A stretch of DNA of 64,000 nucleotides from Xanthobacter aminoxidans (GTDB taxonomy: Bacteria; Pseudomonadota; Alphaproteobacteria; Rhizobiales; Xanthobacteraceae): NCBI RefSeq assembly GCF_023571765.1, contig NZ_JAMJXC010000022.1, forward strand, positions 1 to 64,000. Direction: 5' to 3'. The translations under genes and the position numbers were made by a program. Below, piece after piece: positions 24,503 through 34,452 of this stretch (position 1 is the first letter of the stretch; every line of letters begins with the position of its first letter). The notes below the pieces were generated by a model, which saw only the letters and a program-made list of their open reading frames with translations, was not told where the DNA came from and ran no database searches.

Positions 24503-25300
24503 ATGCAGACGATCAAATCCCTCAAACGGACGATCTTGGCTGGCGGCCTTGCGCTCGCGGCCGTGTTTTCCACCAGCCTTCTGTCGGCGCTGCCGGCAGC
24601 CGCGGTTCCGGCGCGGGTCATTCTCCTGCGGCACGGAGAGAAGGGCGGGCCGCTCCAGCTCTGCAGCGTCGGCCAGGAACGCGCCCGCGCCCTGGTGGAT
24701 TATTACCTCGGCAAGGATGCCAAGAAGTCGCTCCTGCGGCCGGGAGAGGTGCCGACCGCGATCCTCGGCCTCTCGCTGCACACGCTGGAAACCATCTATC
24801 CGGTCGCCGATTCGTGGAAGCAGCCGGTCGTCTTCTATTCGGTGATGCCGGAGATGGTGGACGGTAAATTGATCATCCGCCAGGACAAGCTCGCGGAGCG
24901 CAACCGGCAGGCGGTGCACGACGTGTTCACCAAGCCCGAATGGGCAGGCGGCACGCTGATCATGGACTGGGAGCACGATCATATCGCCCGCCCACGCCTC
25001 GATATCGAGCTGACGCCGGCGCAGCGGGCGAAGGTGCAAGAGAAGCACCCGGGCAGGCCGGTGCCCACCAAGGCCACGACCCTCTTCGACCTCATGGACC
25101 TCGCCGGCATCAAGATGCCGGACGACTGGCCGGGCGACACCTACGACTATTTCTGGATCATCGATTTCGATCAGCAGACCGGGCTGCCCTCGGCCTTCAC
25201 CATGATCAAGCAGGAGTTCGGCCCGCCGTATGAGAACCTGCCCCAGAACGATTGGGGCACGCCCGAGAACATTTCCGCGTCCGCCGGCTGCACCAAGTGA
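24503..25300 (+). CDS. Exported histidine phosphatase-superfamily protein
   Basis: 265 residues from ATG 24503. The signal peptide ends near ALPAAA-VP. The phosphatase core starts with ARVILLRHGEKGG, where the RHG histidine would be phosphorylated. A WEHDH segment near residue 155 may supply the second catalytic histidine. The rest is longer and divergent from phosphoglycerate mutase-type enzymes. It is probably periplasmic; substrate unknown. Confidence 0.72.
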   Translation: MQTIKSLKRTILAGGLALAAVFSTSLLSALPAAAVPARVILLRHGEKGGPLQLCSVGQERARALVDYYLGKDAKKSLLRPGEVPTAILGLSLHTLETIYPVADSWKQPVVFYSVMPEMVDGKLIIRQDKLAERNRQAVHDVFTKPEWAGGTLIMDWEHDHIARPRLDIELTPAQRAKVQEKHPGRPVPTKATTLFDLMDLAGIKMPDDWPGDTYDYFWIIDFDQQTGLPSAFTMIKQEFGPPYENLPQNDWGTPENISASAGCTK

Positions 25301-25402
25301 AGCCGGCGGATTGCATGCTCGAGCCCCGACAGGCTGTGTGAACCGCGACAGCCCTGTCGCCTTCGAGCCAAGCCGGCGTCGGCTTGTCGTCGTCGGCAGG
25401 TC

Positions 25403-25594
25403 CTACTTCTTGACCTTCCGCAGCATCATCTCGATCGCAGTGACGGATTCCGACACGTTGAGCCAGTTTTCCGCCTGCTCGTCGTTCTTGAATTCCCGGC
25501 CGAGATTGATGGGTTCATCGTGTCCTTCCACGTGAAGAAAACACGCCCACTTGCCGCTCGGCAGTTGCTCGACCGTAACCTTGTGGTCGGACAT
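25403..25594 (-). CDS. Small conserved hypothetical protein
   Basis: 63 residues from the ATG at 25594 (MSDHKVTVEQLPSGKWACFL). It has a beta-rich first half with Trp and Cys (SGKWACFLHVEGHDEP) and a helical second half (NDEQAENWLNVSESVTAIEMM) ending in lysines. No signal peptide or membrane segment, so cytoplasmic. The pattern of a domain reading out a modified amino-acid stretch and the codon bias support a real gene. Function unknown. Confidence 0.7.
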   Translation of the reverse strand: MSDHKVTVEQLPSGKWACFLHVEGHDEPINLGREFKNDEQAENWLNVSESVTAIEMMLRKVKK

Positions 25595-25837
25595 GCTGTG
25601 TCCTCGCCTTGTCCTTGTTGCTTCGGGGGCTACAGCCAGAACAGGCAGACCGTGGCCCTGAATCCACGATGCAATTGGCCTGCCATGCGGAAGAGGCAGG
25701 CGACTTGACGTAGCGTCCGTACCGCGACACCAAGGGCAAATGTCGGCTGGCTGCCATTGCAAGCCAGGCGCATAAGGGGTTCTCTCAGGGTAGGCTGGAG
25801 CGGGTCTGTGGCAGGGAGAGTCCATCTGGACAGGATC

Positions 25838-26980
25838 ATGGAACGACCCCACGACAGGCGTCAGGACCGCCCCCCCGCCAGGGACGGCAGCGAAACGTTC
25901 GGGCCCGTCCTTCAGCTGGCGCTGAGGTTCGGCACGCTGGCATTATTGTTCGGCTGGTGCTTCACCATCGTCCAGCCGTTCCTGACCTCCATTCTGTGGG
26001 GGCTCATCATCGCCATCGCCTCCCACCCGCTGTTCCTCCGCCTGTGCGCGGCCCTCAAAGGCCGGACGGCGGCGGCCGCCACGCTTTTCGTCTTGCTTGC
26101 GCTGACCTTGCTGGTGCTGCCGGCGATGCTGCTGACCGACACCCTCGTGAACAGCCTGAAGCTTCTGGCCCACCACATGGCGGATGGCACGCTGCGCCTG
26201 CCACCGCCGCCGGAGGCTGTCCGCGGCTGGTTTCTCGTGGGCGATCCGCTCTACAGCTTCTGGATGCTCGCCTCGACCAACCTCGATCAGGCGATCAGTT
26301 CGATCGCCTCCGAACTCACCTGGGCCGGCAAATGGATGCTCGGGTCGGCAACCGGCGTGCTGCTCGGGATACTGGAATTCATCGTCGCCATCTTCGTGGC
26401 CGCGGTTCTGATGGCCAATGCGACCAGCGGCCAGCGCATTGCGGGCGATGTCGTCACCCGCCTCGCCGGCTCCGGGGGGCTGGGCTATGCCGACCTCGCG
26501 GTGCGCACCATTCGCAGCGTCAGCAAGGGCATCATCGGCGTCGCGCTGATCCAGTCGCTGCTGGCGGGGCTGGGCTTTCTCGCCGCCGATATTCCGGCCG
26601 CCGGGCTCCTCGCACTGCTCTGTCTCATCATTGCGATCGTGCAGTTGCCGCTGGCCATCGTTCTGGTGCCGGTGGCGATCTACGCCTTCACACTGCTTGA
26701 TCCGGTGCCGGCGGTGATCTTCGCCGTCTGGTGCACGGGCGTGTCGCTCATAGAGCACGTCCTGCGTCCCATCATGCTGGGGCGCGGCGTGGACGTGCCG
26801 ATGCTGGTGGTCTTCATCGGCGCGATCGGCGGGCTCCTGTCCTCCGGGGTGCTGGGCCTGTTCGTCGGCCCCGTGGTGCTGGCGCTGGGCTACACGCTCA
26901 TCCTGCACTGGCTCGAGGCGGAGCCTGTCCGCTCCGCGGAGGTGGAGGAACGCCGCATCGACAGGCCGGCTGCGGAATAA
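25838..26980 (+). CDS. AI-2E family transporter (PerM-like permease)
   Basis: 380 residues from ATG 25838. Seven to eight hydrophobic helices in the arrangement of the AI-2E/PerM family: two N-terminal helices (FGTLALLFGWCFTIVQPFLTSILWG split by a turn), a soluble loop of about 80 residues, then a helical bundle ending in VFIGAIGGLLSSGVLGLFVGPVVLALG, the hallmark motif. Substrate unknown; some relatives export autoinducer-2, others ions. The C-terminus is hydrophilic. Confidence 0.85.
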   Translation: MERPHDRRQDRPPARDGSETFGPVLQLALRFGTLALLFGWCFTIVQPFLTSILWGLIIAIASHPLFLRLCAALKGRTAAAATLFVLLALTLLVLPAMLLTDTLVNSLKLLAHHMADGTLRLPPPPEAVRGWFLVGDPLYSFWMLASTNLDQAISSIASELTWAGKWMLGSATGVLLGILEFIVAIFVAAVLMANATSGQRIAGDVVTRLAGSGGLGYADLAVRTIRSVSKGIIGVALIQSLLAGLGFLAADIPAAGLLALLCLIIAIVQLPLAIVLVPVAIYAFTLLDPVPAVIFAVWCTGVSLIEHVLRPIMLGRGVDVPMLVVFIGAIGGLLSSGVLGLFVGPVVLALGYTLILHWLEAEPVRSAEVEERRIDRPAAE

Positions 26981-27052
26981 AAGTCGCGAAATGGTGATTC
27001 TGGCTGATAACGTGACGGCTGGGATGGTATAGATGCGGCCCAGGTAAGGCTG

Positions 27053-28540
27053 ATGGACAAGGTTCTCAAACACCTCTCCTCCGGCCGTCTGCTCCGGTTT
27101 GTCACGAGTGCACTCATCCTCGCCATCGTGGGGATGCAGTCCTTTGCTCTGTGGCGCTCCTACCAGGAAACTTGGCACGACGGCGAACGCTATACCGCGA
27201 ACACAATCTCTGTGCTCGCGGGAGCGATCGAACGCGACTTCCTTCTGGTTGAATCCAGCCTGACCGGTCTCGCCGAGGCACTGCGCGAGCCGACGCTGAT
27301 GGCGCTTCCTGCGGCGCTGCGGCAACGCGTCCTGTTTCGCCGTGCGGGCGATGCCAATGATTTCGGTGTCATGCTCGTGCTGGATGCGCAGGGCAATGTC
27401 CTGTTCGACGATTCCGAAGAGGACCTGAGCGGCATCAATTTCGCCGATCGGGACTACTTCCGTGTGCAGAGGGACAACCCGAACGCCGGCGTCTACGTCA
27501 GCCGGCCCTTCCTGTCCCGGCTCTCGAGCCCCGAGCGTGCCATTGGAATCAGCCGGCGGATAAATGGATCGGACGGGTCATTCGCGGGTGTCGTGGTGGC
27601 CTCTATTCGCCTCGTCTATTTCCAGCAGATGTTCGAGCGGGTGAAGCTGCCACCCGGCGGCATCGTCCGGCTGACCCGGACCGACGGCACCGTCGTCCTG
27701 CGCTACCCCTCTACCGATGGCCGGGGCAATGCGGGAGATGAGGTGACGCCCGACATCCTCCAGCGGCAGGCGTCAGCGATGCCGGACGACTGGAGGGTGG
27801 AAACATCACAGATCGATGGCCAGCGCAGGTTCCTGCGGACGGTGTTGGTCAAGGGGTATCCGCTCTCCGTGACCGTTGGCGTTTCAGCGCGCCAGCAGTT
27901 CGGCGGGTGGTATCTGCGAGCAGCCATCACTCTTGCGCTCACGCTCACGATATCGCTTCTGCTGGCGCTGACCGTCGCGGCGCTCTCCACCTCCCTGCGC
28001 CGCAGCCGGGAGATGGAGCGCCAGCTGGAGCGGATGGCCATTACGGACTCCCTCACCGGCCAGCCCAACCGACGGGCGCTCGACCTCACGCTGGAGGTGG
28101 AAATGCAGCGCTCCCGGCGTGAGCAGCGCGAGCTTGCTGTGTTGATGATCGATATCGACCACTTCAAGCGGGTGAACGACACGCACGGCCACGCCATGGG
28201 CGACGCCGTGCTCGCCGAGGTCGCTCACCGCGTCCAGCGTGCGGCGTGCCGGCCGGGGGATTTCGTCTGTCGCTATGGCGGGGAGGAATTTGTCGTCGTC
28301 CTGCCGGAGACGCCGTCGGCGGGGGCAGAACTGGTGGCTGAGCGCATTCGGGCGGGCGTCGCGGCCAACGCTATCGTGACCCATGGTTTGGCCATCGAAA
28401 TCACGGTCAGTGTCGGTATCGCCGTCCAGAGGGCGGACGACGGGCCGGGGGAGTTGATCGCACGGAGCGATACCGCCCTCTATACGGCGAAGAGGGCCGG
28501 GCGAAACCGCGTGGCCCGGCTTGAGGCTTTTGCCGCCTGA
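27053..28540 (+). CDS. Membrane-bound diguanylate cyclase with extracytoplasmic sensor domain
   Basis: 495 residues. A first transmembrane helix (about 15-37) and a second (about 287-310) flank a periplasmic PDC/Cache-type sensor domain of about 250 residues (INFADRDYFRVQRDN, GVYVSRPFLSR). The C-terminal GGDEF domain has ITDSLTGQPNRRALD and the active-site motif as RYGGEEFVVVLPE. It makes c-di-GMP from two GTP in response to an external signal. An RxxD inhibitory site is not evident four to five residues before GGEEF. No partner gene is adjacent. Confidence 0.93.
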   Translation: MDKVLKHLSSGRLLRFVTSALILAIVGMQSFALWRSYQETWHDGERYTANTISVLAGAIERDFLLVESSLTGLAEALREPTLMALPAALRQRVLFRRAGDANDFGVMLVLDAQGNVLFDDSEEDLSGINFADRDYFRVQRDNPNAGVYVSRPFLSRLSSPERAIGISRRINGSDGSFAGVVVASIRLVYFQQMFERVKLPPGGIVRLTRTDGTVVLRYPSTDGRGNAGDEVTPDILQRQASAMPDDWRVETSQIDGQRRFLRTVLVKGYPLSVTVGVSARQQFGGWYLRAAITLALTLTISLLLALTVAALSTSLRRSREMERQLERMAITDSLTGQPNRRALDLTLEVEMQRSRREQRELAVLMIDIDHFKRVNDTHGHAMGDAVLAEVAHRVQRAACRPGDFVCRYGGEEFVVVLPETPSAGAELVAERIRAGVAANAIVTHGLAIEITVSVGIAVQRADDGPGELIARSDTALYTAKRAGRNRVARLEAFAA

Positions 28541-28555
28541 GGCCGGTCTGGCGCG

Positions 28556-30352
28556 TCAGTCTTCCGCGCCGAGGCCCCGCCGTGCCCGCTCCAGCTCGGC
28601 GGCATAGCGCTTCAGGACGTGGGATTCGCCCAACAGCCCCAGGAGATGGCGGTTGTCGCGGTCGTCCACCACCGCGAGGTCTTCCGCCTTTGCGGCGTCG
28701 AAGGCGAGGGCGGCTTCCTTGACGTTCATGGCCGGGAGCAAGATGTGGTCGCGTTGGGTCGCCAACCCCGACACCGCCGTTTCGCCGGGCTCGAGACTGG
28801 CGTAGGCCTCGGACAGGCGGAGCAGCCCGCCATAGCCGCCGGCCGCGTCCACCAGCACGACGATGCGGGTCGAGCCCAGCGCGTAGCGGGCGCGCAGGGC
28901 GTCCAGGGTGCCATCCTGCGGGAAGGTGGGGAAGTCGGTGCGCATCATCTTCGCCACCGTCAGGTCGCGCATCCAGCCCACGTCCTGCGCACCGCGGATG
29001 GTCTCGCCGCGCAAATGCAGGCGCCAGGTGGAAAAGGAGTAGCCGAACGTTTCCCGCACGGTCAGGGAGGTAACGACCGCCGCCGCCATCACGAAACCGG
29101 AGAGGGAGATGTCCCGCGTCATCTCCAGCACGAGGAAGCTCATGGTGAGCGGCCCGCCGATGACGCCCACCGCCAGCGCGCCCATGCCGACCACTGCCGC
29201 CACTGACGGGTCGAGGTGGAAGCCCGGGAAGGCGACGGCCAGCAGCCCGCCATAGAGCTTGCCCATCAGAGCGCCGAGGAACAGCGAGGCGAAGAACAGG
29301 CCGCCGCGAAAGCCGGAGCCGATGGAGAGGGCGGAGGCGAGAATCTTCAGGCCGAACACGATGGCGACGGACGCCGTCACCGCGCTGCCCACCTGGGTAT
29401 GGAGCGCGCCGTGGCCATCGGAGAGCACCTGCGGACTGTAGAGCGCCAGGGCGCCGATGCCTATGCCGGCCACCATGGGCCGCAGCGGCGCGGGAATGCG
29501 GCTCATGCCGAACAGCGTCTCCACCGTCGTCACGAGGCGCATGATGACGATGGCGACCGCCGCAGCGGCAAGGCCGAGGAACAGGATGGGCAGGATGTCC
29601 ACCGGCCCGAGGTTCGGGTCGAGGGGCATGTGCAGCGGCTCCACATGCGCGCCGAGCAGCCGCGCTGTCATCACTGCCGAGACCGTTCCGGCGAGCACCG
29701 GAGCCGCCGCCGGGATGGAATAGGAGCCGATGACGATCTCGAAGCCGTAGAAGGCGCCCATCAGCGGCGCATCGAATGCCGCGCCGATGCCCGCGGCCGC
29801 GCCCGCGCCGACGAGGATGCGCAGGTCGTTGCGCCGCAGCTTGAAGGTCAATCCGAGCCGCGAGGCGATGCCCGAGCCGATCTGCGAATAACCGGCCTCC
29901 AGCCCCAGCGAGGCGCCGAAGCCGTTGGAGACCATTGTCTGGAGCGCGACGATGATGCTGTCGGTGAGCGACATGCGTCCGCCATGGAGAGCGTTCGCCT
30001 CGATGGGGTCGACAAACGGGTGCCGGCGCCAGCGCTTCAGCGCCAAAGCGATCACGCCCATCGCCGCGCCGCCCACGGCTGGGACGAGGATCAGCCAGGG
30101 CGAGGCGAGGGCAGGGGAGGAGGACAGGCGCTCGCCCGGTGCCAGCCAGTAGAGCACCTCGTGCATCCACTGGGTGGTGGCGCTCATGAGGCTGGCCGCA
30201 ACCCCGGCCAGCACGCCCATGACGGCAGCGATGAGGACGAGCGAGGTTTCCCGCGCCCGAACGATGGATTGCGCCTGATCGACGAGGCGCCGGAGCGCCG
30301 CCCGTTCGGCGGGAGCCGGTGCGCGCCCGGTCTCGGGGGAGGGCGCGTCCAT
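28556..30352 (-). CDS. ClC-type channel/transporter with C-terminal CBS domains, atypical selectivity motifs
   Basis: 598 residues. The N-terminal 420 residues form the ClC membrane domain with about 14 helices; two CBS domains follow (about 455-585). The Glu-gate loop GREGP is replaced by GLEAGYSQIG, but the gating glutamate (E152) is kept. The serine-bearing GSGIP motif aligns with VDPIEA, and GIFAP with GLFFASLF, so the canonical chloride-coordinating residues are lost. The protein may still carry chloride or a different anion. CBS domains usually sense adenine nucleotides. It ends three bases after the parC coding region on the same strand. Confidence 0.87.
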   Translation of the reverse strand: MDAPSPETGRAPAPAERAALRRLVDQAQSIVRARETSLVLIAAVMGVLAGVAASLMSATTQWMHEVLYWLAPGERLSSSPALASPWLILVPAVGGAAMGVIALALKRWRRHPFVDPIEANALHGGRMSLTDSIIVALQTMVSNGFGASLGLEAGYSQIGSGIASRLGLTFKLRRNDLRILVGAGAAAGIGAAFDAPLMGAFYGFEIVIGSYSIPAAAPVLAGTVSAVMTARLLGAHVEPLHMPLDPNLGPVDILPILFLGLAAAAVAIVIMRLVTTVETLFGMSRIPAPLRPMVAGIGIGALALYSPQVLSDGHGALHTQVGSAVTASVAIVFGLKILASALSIGSGFRGGLFFASLFLGALMGKLYGGLLAVAFPGFHLDPSVAAVVGMGALAVGVIGGPLTMSFLVLEMTRDISLSGFVMAAAVVTSLTVRETFGYSFSTWRLHLRGETIRGAQDVGWMRDLTVAKMMRTDFPTFPQDGTLDALRARYALGSTRIVVLVDAAGGYGGLLRLSEAYASLEPGETAVSGLATQRDHILLPAMNVKEAALAFDAAKAEDLAVVDDRDNRHLLGLLGESHVLKRYAAELERARRGLGAED

Positions 30353-30355
30353 GCC

Positions 30356-32593
30356 TCAGCCGAACGTGTTGGTGCGGGGGAACCCCTTGGGCGGCAGACG
30401 GCCCGCCGAGGCGCGTTCGCCCTGCCATTCGATGAGATCGGTGACCGTCCACGTCCGCCCGGAGGTGTCCTCCCAGGTCAGGCCGGTGGCCATGGGGAAC
30501 ACCTTGAGGTCGGAGAGGCCGCCATCCTTGTAGCGCTGCAGGCGCACGCCGCGGCCGCGCGACATTTCGGGGATCTGGTTCAGCGGGAAGACCAGCATCT
30601 TGCGGTTCTCGCCGATCACCGCCACCCAGTCGCCATCGACGAAGCGCACCGCCAGCGCCGCGTCCGGCGGGTCGGTAACGAGCACCTGCTTGCCCTTGCG
30701 GGTATTGGCGAGGCAATCGTCCTCCGGCACCACGAAGCCGCGGCCCTGCTTCGACGCCACCAGAAGCTTGCGCCCGGCCTGATAGGCGAAGACGGAGACG
30801 ATCTCTGCCTCCTGCTCCAGGTCGATCATCAGGCGCACCGGCTCGCCGTGGCCGCGCCCGCCGGGGAGCTTGGAGGCATCCAGCGTGTAGAACCGGCCGT
30901 TGGAGGCGAACACCATGACCTTGGAGGTGGTCTCCGCGAAGAAGGCGTGGCCGTGGCTGTCGTCGCCCTTGAACTGCAGGTTCGAGACGTCAGCCACATG
31001 GCCCTTCAGCGCGCGGATCCAGCCCTTGGCGGAGACGACGACGGTGATCGGCTCGCGCTCCACCAGCGCCTCGGTGAAGGCGTCCTCGTGCACGGTCGGC
31101 GCGGCAGCAAAGGTGGTGCGGCGCCGGCCCAGCTCGGTCTCGGGACCGTAGGTCTTGCGGGTCTCGCGGATTTCCTTGGAAATCGCCTTCCACTGGGCCG
31201 TCTCGGAGGCGACGAGGCGGTTGAGCCCGTCCTGCTCCTTGGAAAGGGCGTCGTGCTCCTTGCGGATCTCCATCTCTTCCAGGCGGCGCAAGGAACGCAG
31301 CCGCATGTTGAGGATGGCTTCCGCCTGAACGTCCGTCAGCTCGAAGGTCTGCATCAGCGAGACCTTCGGCTCGTCCTCCTCGCGGATGATGCGGATCACT
31401 TCGTCGAGGTTGAGATAGGCGATGAGGTAGCCGCCCAGCACCTCAAGCCGATGGGCGATCTGGTCGAGCCGGTAGCGCGAGCGGCGCAGCAGCACGTCGC
31501 GGCGGTGGTCCAGCCACTCGCGCAGCGCTTCGGCCAGCGACAGCACCTTGGGGATCTGGCCTTTGACCAGCACGTTCATGTTGAGCGGAATGCGCGCCTC
31601 AAGCTCGGTGAGCTTGAAGAGGCTCTCCATGAGCACCTCGGCATCCACGGTGCGGGTGCGAGGCTCCAGCACCAGGCGGATGTCCTCGGCGCTCTCGTCG
31701 CGAACGTCGGCAAGCAGCGGCAGCTTCTTGTCGGTGAGCAACTCGGCGATCTTCTCCACGAGGCGGGACTTTGCCACGCCGTAGGGGATCTCCGTCACCA
31801 CCACCACATAGCCACCCCGGCCGGTGTCCTCCTTCTCCCAGCGCGCGCGGACGCGGAACGAGCCGCGGCCGGTTGCATAGGCCTCCGCCACGCCGACCGG
31901 GTCCTCCACCAGCACGCCGCCGGTGGGGAAGTCCGGGCCGGGCACGAACTTCAGGATGTCGTAGGCAAGCGCGTCCGGATGGTCGATGAGGTGGAGCGCG
32001 GCATCCAGCAACTCCGCCGCATTGTGGGGCGGGATTGATGTCGCCATACCGACCGCGATGCCCTGCGAGCCGTTCGCCAGCAGGTTCGGGAAGGCGGCGG
32101 GCAGAACGGCCGGCTCTTCCTCCGACCCGTCATAGGTCGGGCGGAAATCCACCGCATCCTCGTCGATGCCATCCAGCAGCAGCCGGGCGGTCTCGGTGAG
32201 GCGGGCCTCGGTGTATCGCATGGCGGCGGCGTTATCGCCGTCCACATTGCCGAAATTGCCCTGGCCATCCACCAGCGGATACCGCTGGGCGAAGTCCTGG
32301 GCGAGGCGCACCAGCGCGTCATAGACCGACTGGTCGCCGTGCGGGTGGAACTTGCCGATGACGTCGCCGACCACGCGGGCGGACTTCTTGAAGCCCTGCC
32401 CGGGATCGAGCCGCAACTGTCGCATGGCGTGGAGGATTCGCCGGTGGACAGGCTTCAGTCCGTCGCGCGCGTCGGGCAGCGCGCGGTGCATGATGGTCGA
32501 GAGGGCGTACGCGAGGTAGCGCTCTTCCAGCGCCTCCTTCAGCGTAACTTTCTCGATGTTCCCGTCGCCGGGCGGAAGTGTGCGGGTGGCCAT
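30356..32593 (-). CDS. parC: DNA topoisomerase IV subunit A
   Basis: 745 residues from the ATG at 32593. With ParE it decatenates daughter chromosomes. The GyrA-type breakage-reunion domain has [10 protein letters not shown] near residue 45, [19 protein letters not shown], and the catalytic Tyr in [11 protein letters not shown] (about 120). The C-terminal domain carries beta-pinwheel blades (about 500-745). Length and lack of a GyrA-box QRRGGKG-type motif fit ParC. It is followed by a ClC gene three bases away. Confidence 0.95.
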   Translation of the reverse strand: MATRTLPPGDGNIEKVTLKEALEERYLAYALSTIMHRALPDARDGLKPVHRRILHAMRQLRLDPGQGFKKSARVVGDVIGKFHPHGDQSVYDALVRLAQDFAQRYPLVDGQGNFGNVDGDNAAAMRYTEARLTETARLLLDGIDEDAVDFRPTYDGSEEEPAVLPAAFPNLLANGSQGIAVGMATSIPPHNAAELLDAALHLIDHPDALAYDILKFVPGPDFPTGGVLVEDPVGVAEAYATGRGSFRVRARWEKEDTGRGGYVVVVTEIPYGVAKSRLVEKIAELLTDKKLPLLADVRDESAEDIRLVLEPRTRTVDAEVLMESLFKLTELEARIPLNMNVLVKGQIPKVLSLAEALREWLDHRRDVLLRRSRYRLDQIAHRLEVLGGYLIAYLNLDEVIRIIREEDEPKVSLMQTFELTDVQAEAILNMRLRSLRRLEEMEIRKEHDALSKEQDGLNRLVASETAQWKAISKEIRETRKTYGPETELGRRRTTFAAAPTVHEDAFTEALVEREPITVVVSAKGWIRALKGHVADVSNLQFKGDDSHGHAFFAETTSKVMVFASNGRFYTLDASKLPGGRGHGEPVRLMIDLEQEAEIVSVFAYQAGRKLLVASKQGRGFVVPEDDCLANTRKGKQVLVTDPPDAALAVRFVDGDWVAVIGENRKMLVFPLNQIPEMSRGRGVRLQRYKDGGLSDLKVFPMATGLTWEDTSGRTWTVTDLIEWQGERASAGRLPPKGFPRTNTFG

Positions 32594-32886
32594 GCCCCGC
32601 AGTACCTCGCGCGCAGGCGCGCGACAAGCCCGCGCCACCGGCCCGGCCACGTCCGGTCCCCTGCGATCCGCAGCCGCGCAAGCCGCGATCTCGCCGCAAG
32701 ACTGAATGGATCGTCAAGTCTGGGGCGTGCCGTTGCGTAATACGGCATGCATGTACCGGAGAAGGCCATAATCTGCGGCAAAGCACACGCTTAAGATGTC
32801 ACTCCCGGAACAAAATCCCGCCCCTGCGACGTTTCAGCATCGATCCGCGAGCGTTTCTCTACGTTCGCGTCAAGAGGAGAAGGTCC

Positions 32887-33138
32887 ATGAAGATTGCAAC
32901 TCTTGCGGCGGGGGGAGTCGTTGCGTTGGCGCTTCTTGGTACGGCCCCTTCTGCATCGGCCGTATCACTTGCCGGTAGCGCGGGAAGTTTTGCCGGCGCC
33001 GCCCATGAACAGGCGAAGGTCGAGGATGTGCGCTGGGTGCGGCGCTGCTGGCAGGTGCGCCGCTGGTGGAACGGCCGCCCCCATTGGGTGACGCGCTGCC
33101 GCAACGTCTGGGTCGCGCCCCGTTACTACCGCTGGTGA
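32887..33138 (+). CDS. Small exported basic/aromatic protein
   Basis: 83 residues from ATG 32887, preceded by AGGAGAAGG. Signal peptide with cleavage near ASA-VS. The mature part ends in a Trp/Arg-rich tail ([31 protein letters not shown]) with two cysteines. Short proteins with such tails are frequent in Rhizobiales and of unknown function. The 3' end overlaps the convergent recO by 13 bases. Confidence 0.75.
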   Translation: MKIATLAAGGVVALALLGTAPSASAVSLAGSAGSFAGAAHEQAKVEDVRWVRRCWQVRRWWNGRPHWVTRCRNVWVAPRYYRW

Positions 33139-33857
33139 TCGGCGCTTCGCCGCCACGATGCCAGGAACGCCGCGCGGGCTTCGGAAAAGCCGAGCCCGCG
33201 CGGCTCCAAAGCCCGCACCAGCAGGAAATGGCCGGTGATCGCCAGCGCCGATTCTACATCCTCGCTGGCGGGTGGTGTGCCGGTCCGGAGAAAGGGCGGC
33301 AGGGGAAAGAGGCGATCCTTGTAGGGTGCCCCGGCTTCTCGGCACACCGCCCGCCCGCTCTTCGGCGAGACATAGATGAGATCTTCGCGCTGGCCGGTTG
33401 CCGCGCACGTCTCCAATTCCAATCCGAATCCCAGCTCCGACAGCATGGCCAGCTCGAACCGCGCCACCAGCATACCGGCCGTGTCTGCCTCGCTGAACGC
33501 ATCGAGAATGGCCCCGAGGGTAAGGAACAGCTCCTCGTGGGGATCTCTCTCCGGCAGCAGGTGGAGCAACTGGGCCATGTGGGTGAACCCGAAGGCGGCG
33601 TGGGGCGCCTCCATCAGCATGCCGGCGCGGACGACCGAGGCCTCCAGAGCGTAGTTGCCCATGTGCTCGTCGAGCCGGGCACGCCATGTGGCGCTGACCG
33701 AATTGCCGGGTTGGAGGACGGGGGCAAGCCGGCGCGATCCACCACCCCGCACCATGCCGAGATGACGGCCGCGATGGCGCGTCAGCAACTCGACGATGGC
33801 ATTGCCTTCGCCGTGCCGCCTGACCCCAAGCACGATGCCCTCGTCCGTCCACTCCAA
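33126..33857 (-). CDS. recO: DNA repair protein RecO
   Basis: 243 residues from a TTG at 33857. RecO proteins begin MEWxDEGIVL, and here [21 protein letters not shown] follows the TTG, with GGGAG upstream; a longer TTG-started frame to 33920 is less likely. An N-terminal OB fold is followed by a helical domain. The zinc-ribbon cysteines of other RecO proteins are partly kept (CAATGQ, VCREAG). RecO loads RecA on SSB-coated DNA with RecR. It usually lies in a different setting in alphaproteobacteria; here it faces the small exported protein gene. Confidence 0.9.
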   Translation of the reverse strand: MEWTDEGIVLGVRRHGEGNAIVELLTRHRGRHLGMVRGGGSRRLAPVLQPGNSVSATWRARLDEHMGNYALEASVVRAGMLMEAPHAAFGFTHMAQLLHLLPERDPHEELFLTLGAILDAFSEADTAGMLVARFELAMLSELGFGLELETCAATGQREDLIYVSPKSGRAVCREAGAPYKDRLFPLPPFLRTGTPPASEDVESALAITGHFLLVRALEPRGLGFSEARAAFLASWRRSADHQR

Positions 33858-33982
33858 CGATGTCCGCTCCCGTGTGGCGTTTCCTTCCCCCAGTTGAGGC
33901 GCGGACGGCTCCGGGCGCAACTCCGGCGCTCCGGCACGCCAGCCTTAACAGGGCGGAAACCTAAAAACGGCAGGATGCGCCC

Positions 33983-34297
33983 ATGCAAAGCCGCTCGCGC
34001 CTCCAGACCATCCTTGCGACGCTCGCTCTCCACGTGGGGGCTGCGGCGCTTATCGGATACTTCGCCTATCATGCCTATATCGGCGACCACGGGCTCCTCG
34101 CGCGTCGCAACTACGAGCAGGAGACCAAGGCACTCGAATCCGAGCTCGCCGGCCTCAAGGCGCAGCGGCAGGCGATGGAGAACAAGGTGTCCCTTCTCGC
34201 CCCCAGCCAGCTCGATCCGGACCTGCTGGACGAGGAGGCGCGGCGGCAGTTGAATTTCATAAATACGAAAGATCTTGTGCTGCTTCGCACCAAATGA
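33983..34297 (+). CDS. ftsB: Septum formation initiator FtsB/DivIC family
   Basis: 104 residues. One transmembrane helix (about 10-31) then a heptad-type coiled coil (EQETKALESELAGLKAQRQAMENKV) and a short conserved tail LDEEARRQLNFINTKDLVLL. FtsB bridges FtsL and FtsQ in the divisome. It commonly precedes pdhA in alphaproteobacteria, as here. Confidence 0.9.
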   Translation: MQSRSRLQTILATLALHVGAAALIGYFAYHAYIGDHGLLARRNYEQETKALESELAGLKAQRQAMENKVSLLAPSQLDPDLLDEEARRQLNFINTKDLVLLRTK

Positions 34298-34305
34298 ACT
34301 ATAAA

Positions 34306-34330
34306 ATGGTTCATGAGGCATTTGAACCAT
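34306..34330. promoter_or_regulatory. Inverted repeat upstream of pdhA
   Basis: ATGGTTCA-N9-TGAACCAT is a perfect 8-bp inverted repeat just after ftsB and about 125 bases upstream of pdhA. It is AT-rich and has no T run, so it is more likely an operator than a terminator. Confidence 0.4.
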
Positions 34331-34361
34331 ATTCAAGTTCAACCCTTGATCCATAAGAGTT

Positions 34362-34380
34362 TGCAACGTGTTGCGTTGCA
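34362..34380. promoter_or_regulatory. Second inverted repeat upstream of pdhA
   Basis: TGCAACG-N5-CGTTGCA is a perfect 7-bp inverted repeat 72 bases upstream of the pdhA start. Together with the other palindrome it suggests regulated expression of the pdh operon. The regulator is not identified. Confidence 0.45.
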
Positions 34381-34452
34381 GCATCGAAAATTTCCCGCTT
34401 TCAGGCGGCTCAGCTGTGCGTTAGAGAGGCGCAGTTCCAGAGCTTCCTGAGG

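Noticed and set aside
28407-30716. 769-residue minus ORF over the ClC/GGDEF region
   Set aside because: It is another frame of the ClC gene (Arg/Pro/Gly-rich) without recognisable motifs.
29216-32038. 940-residue plus-strand ORF opposite ClC and parC
   Set aside because: It is the antisense of two clearly conserved genes; composition is His/Asp/Gly-rich as expected from GC-rich reverse frames, and no domain is visible.
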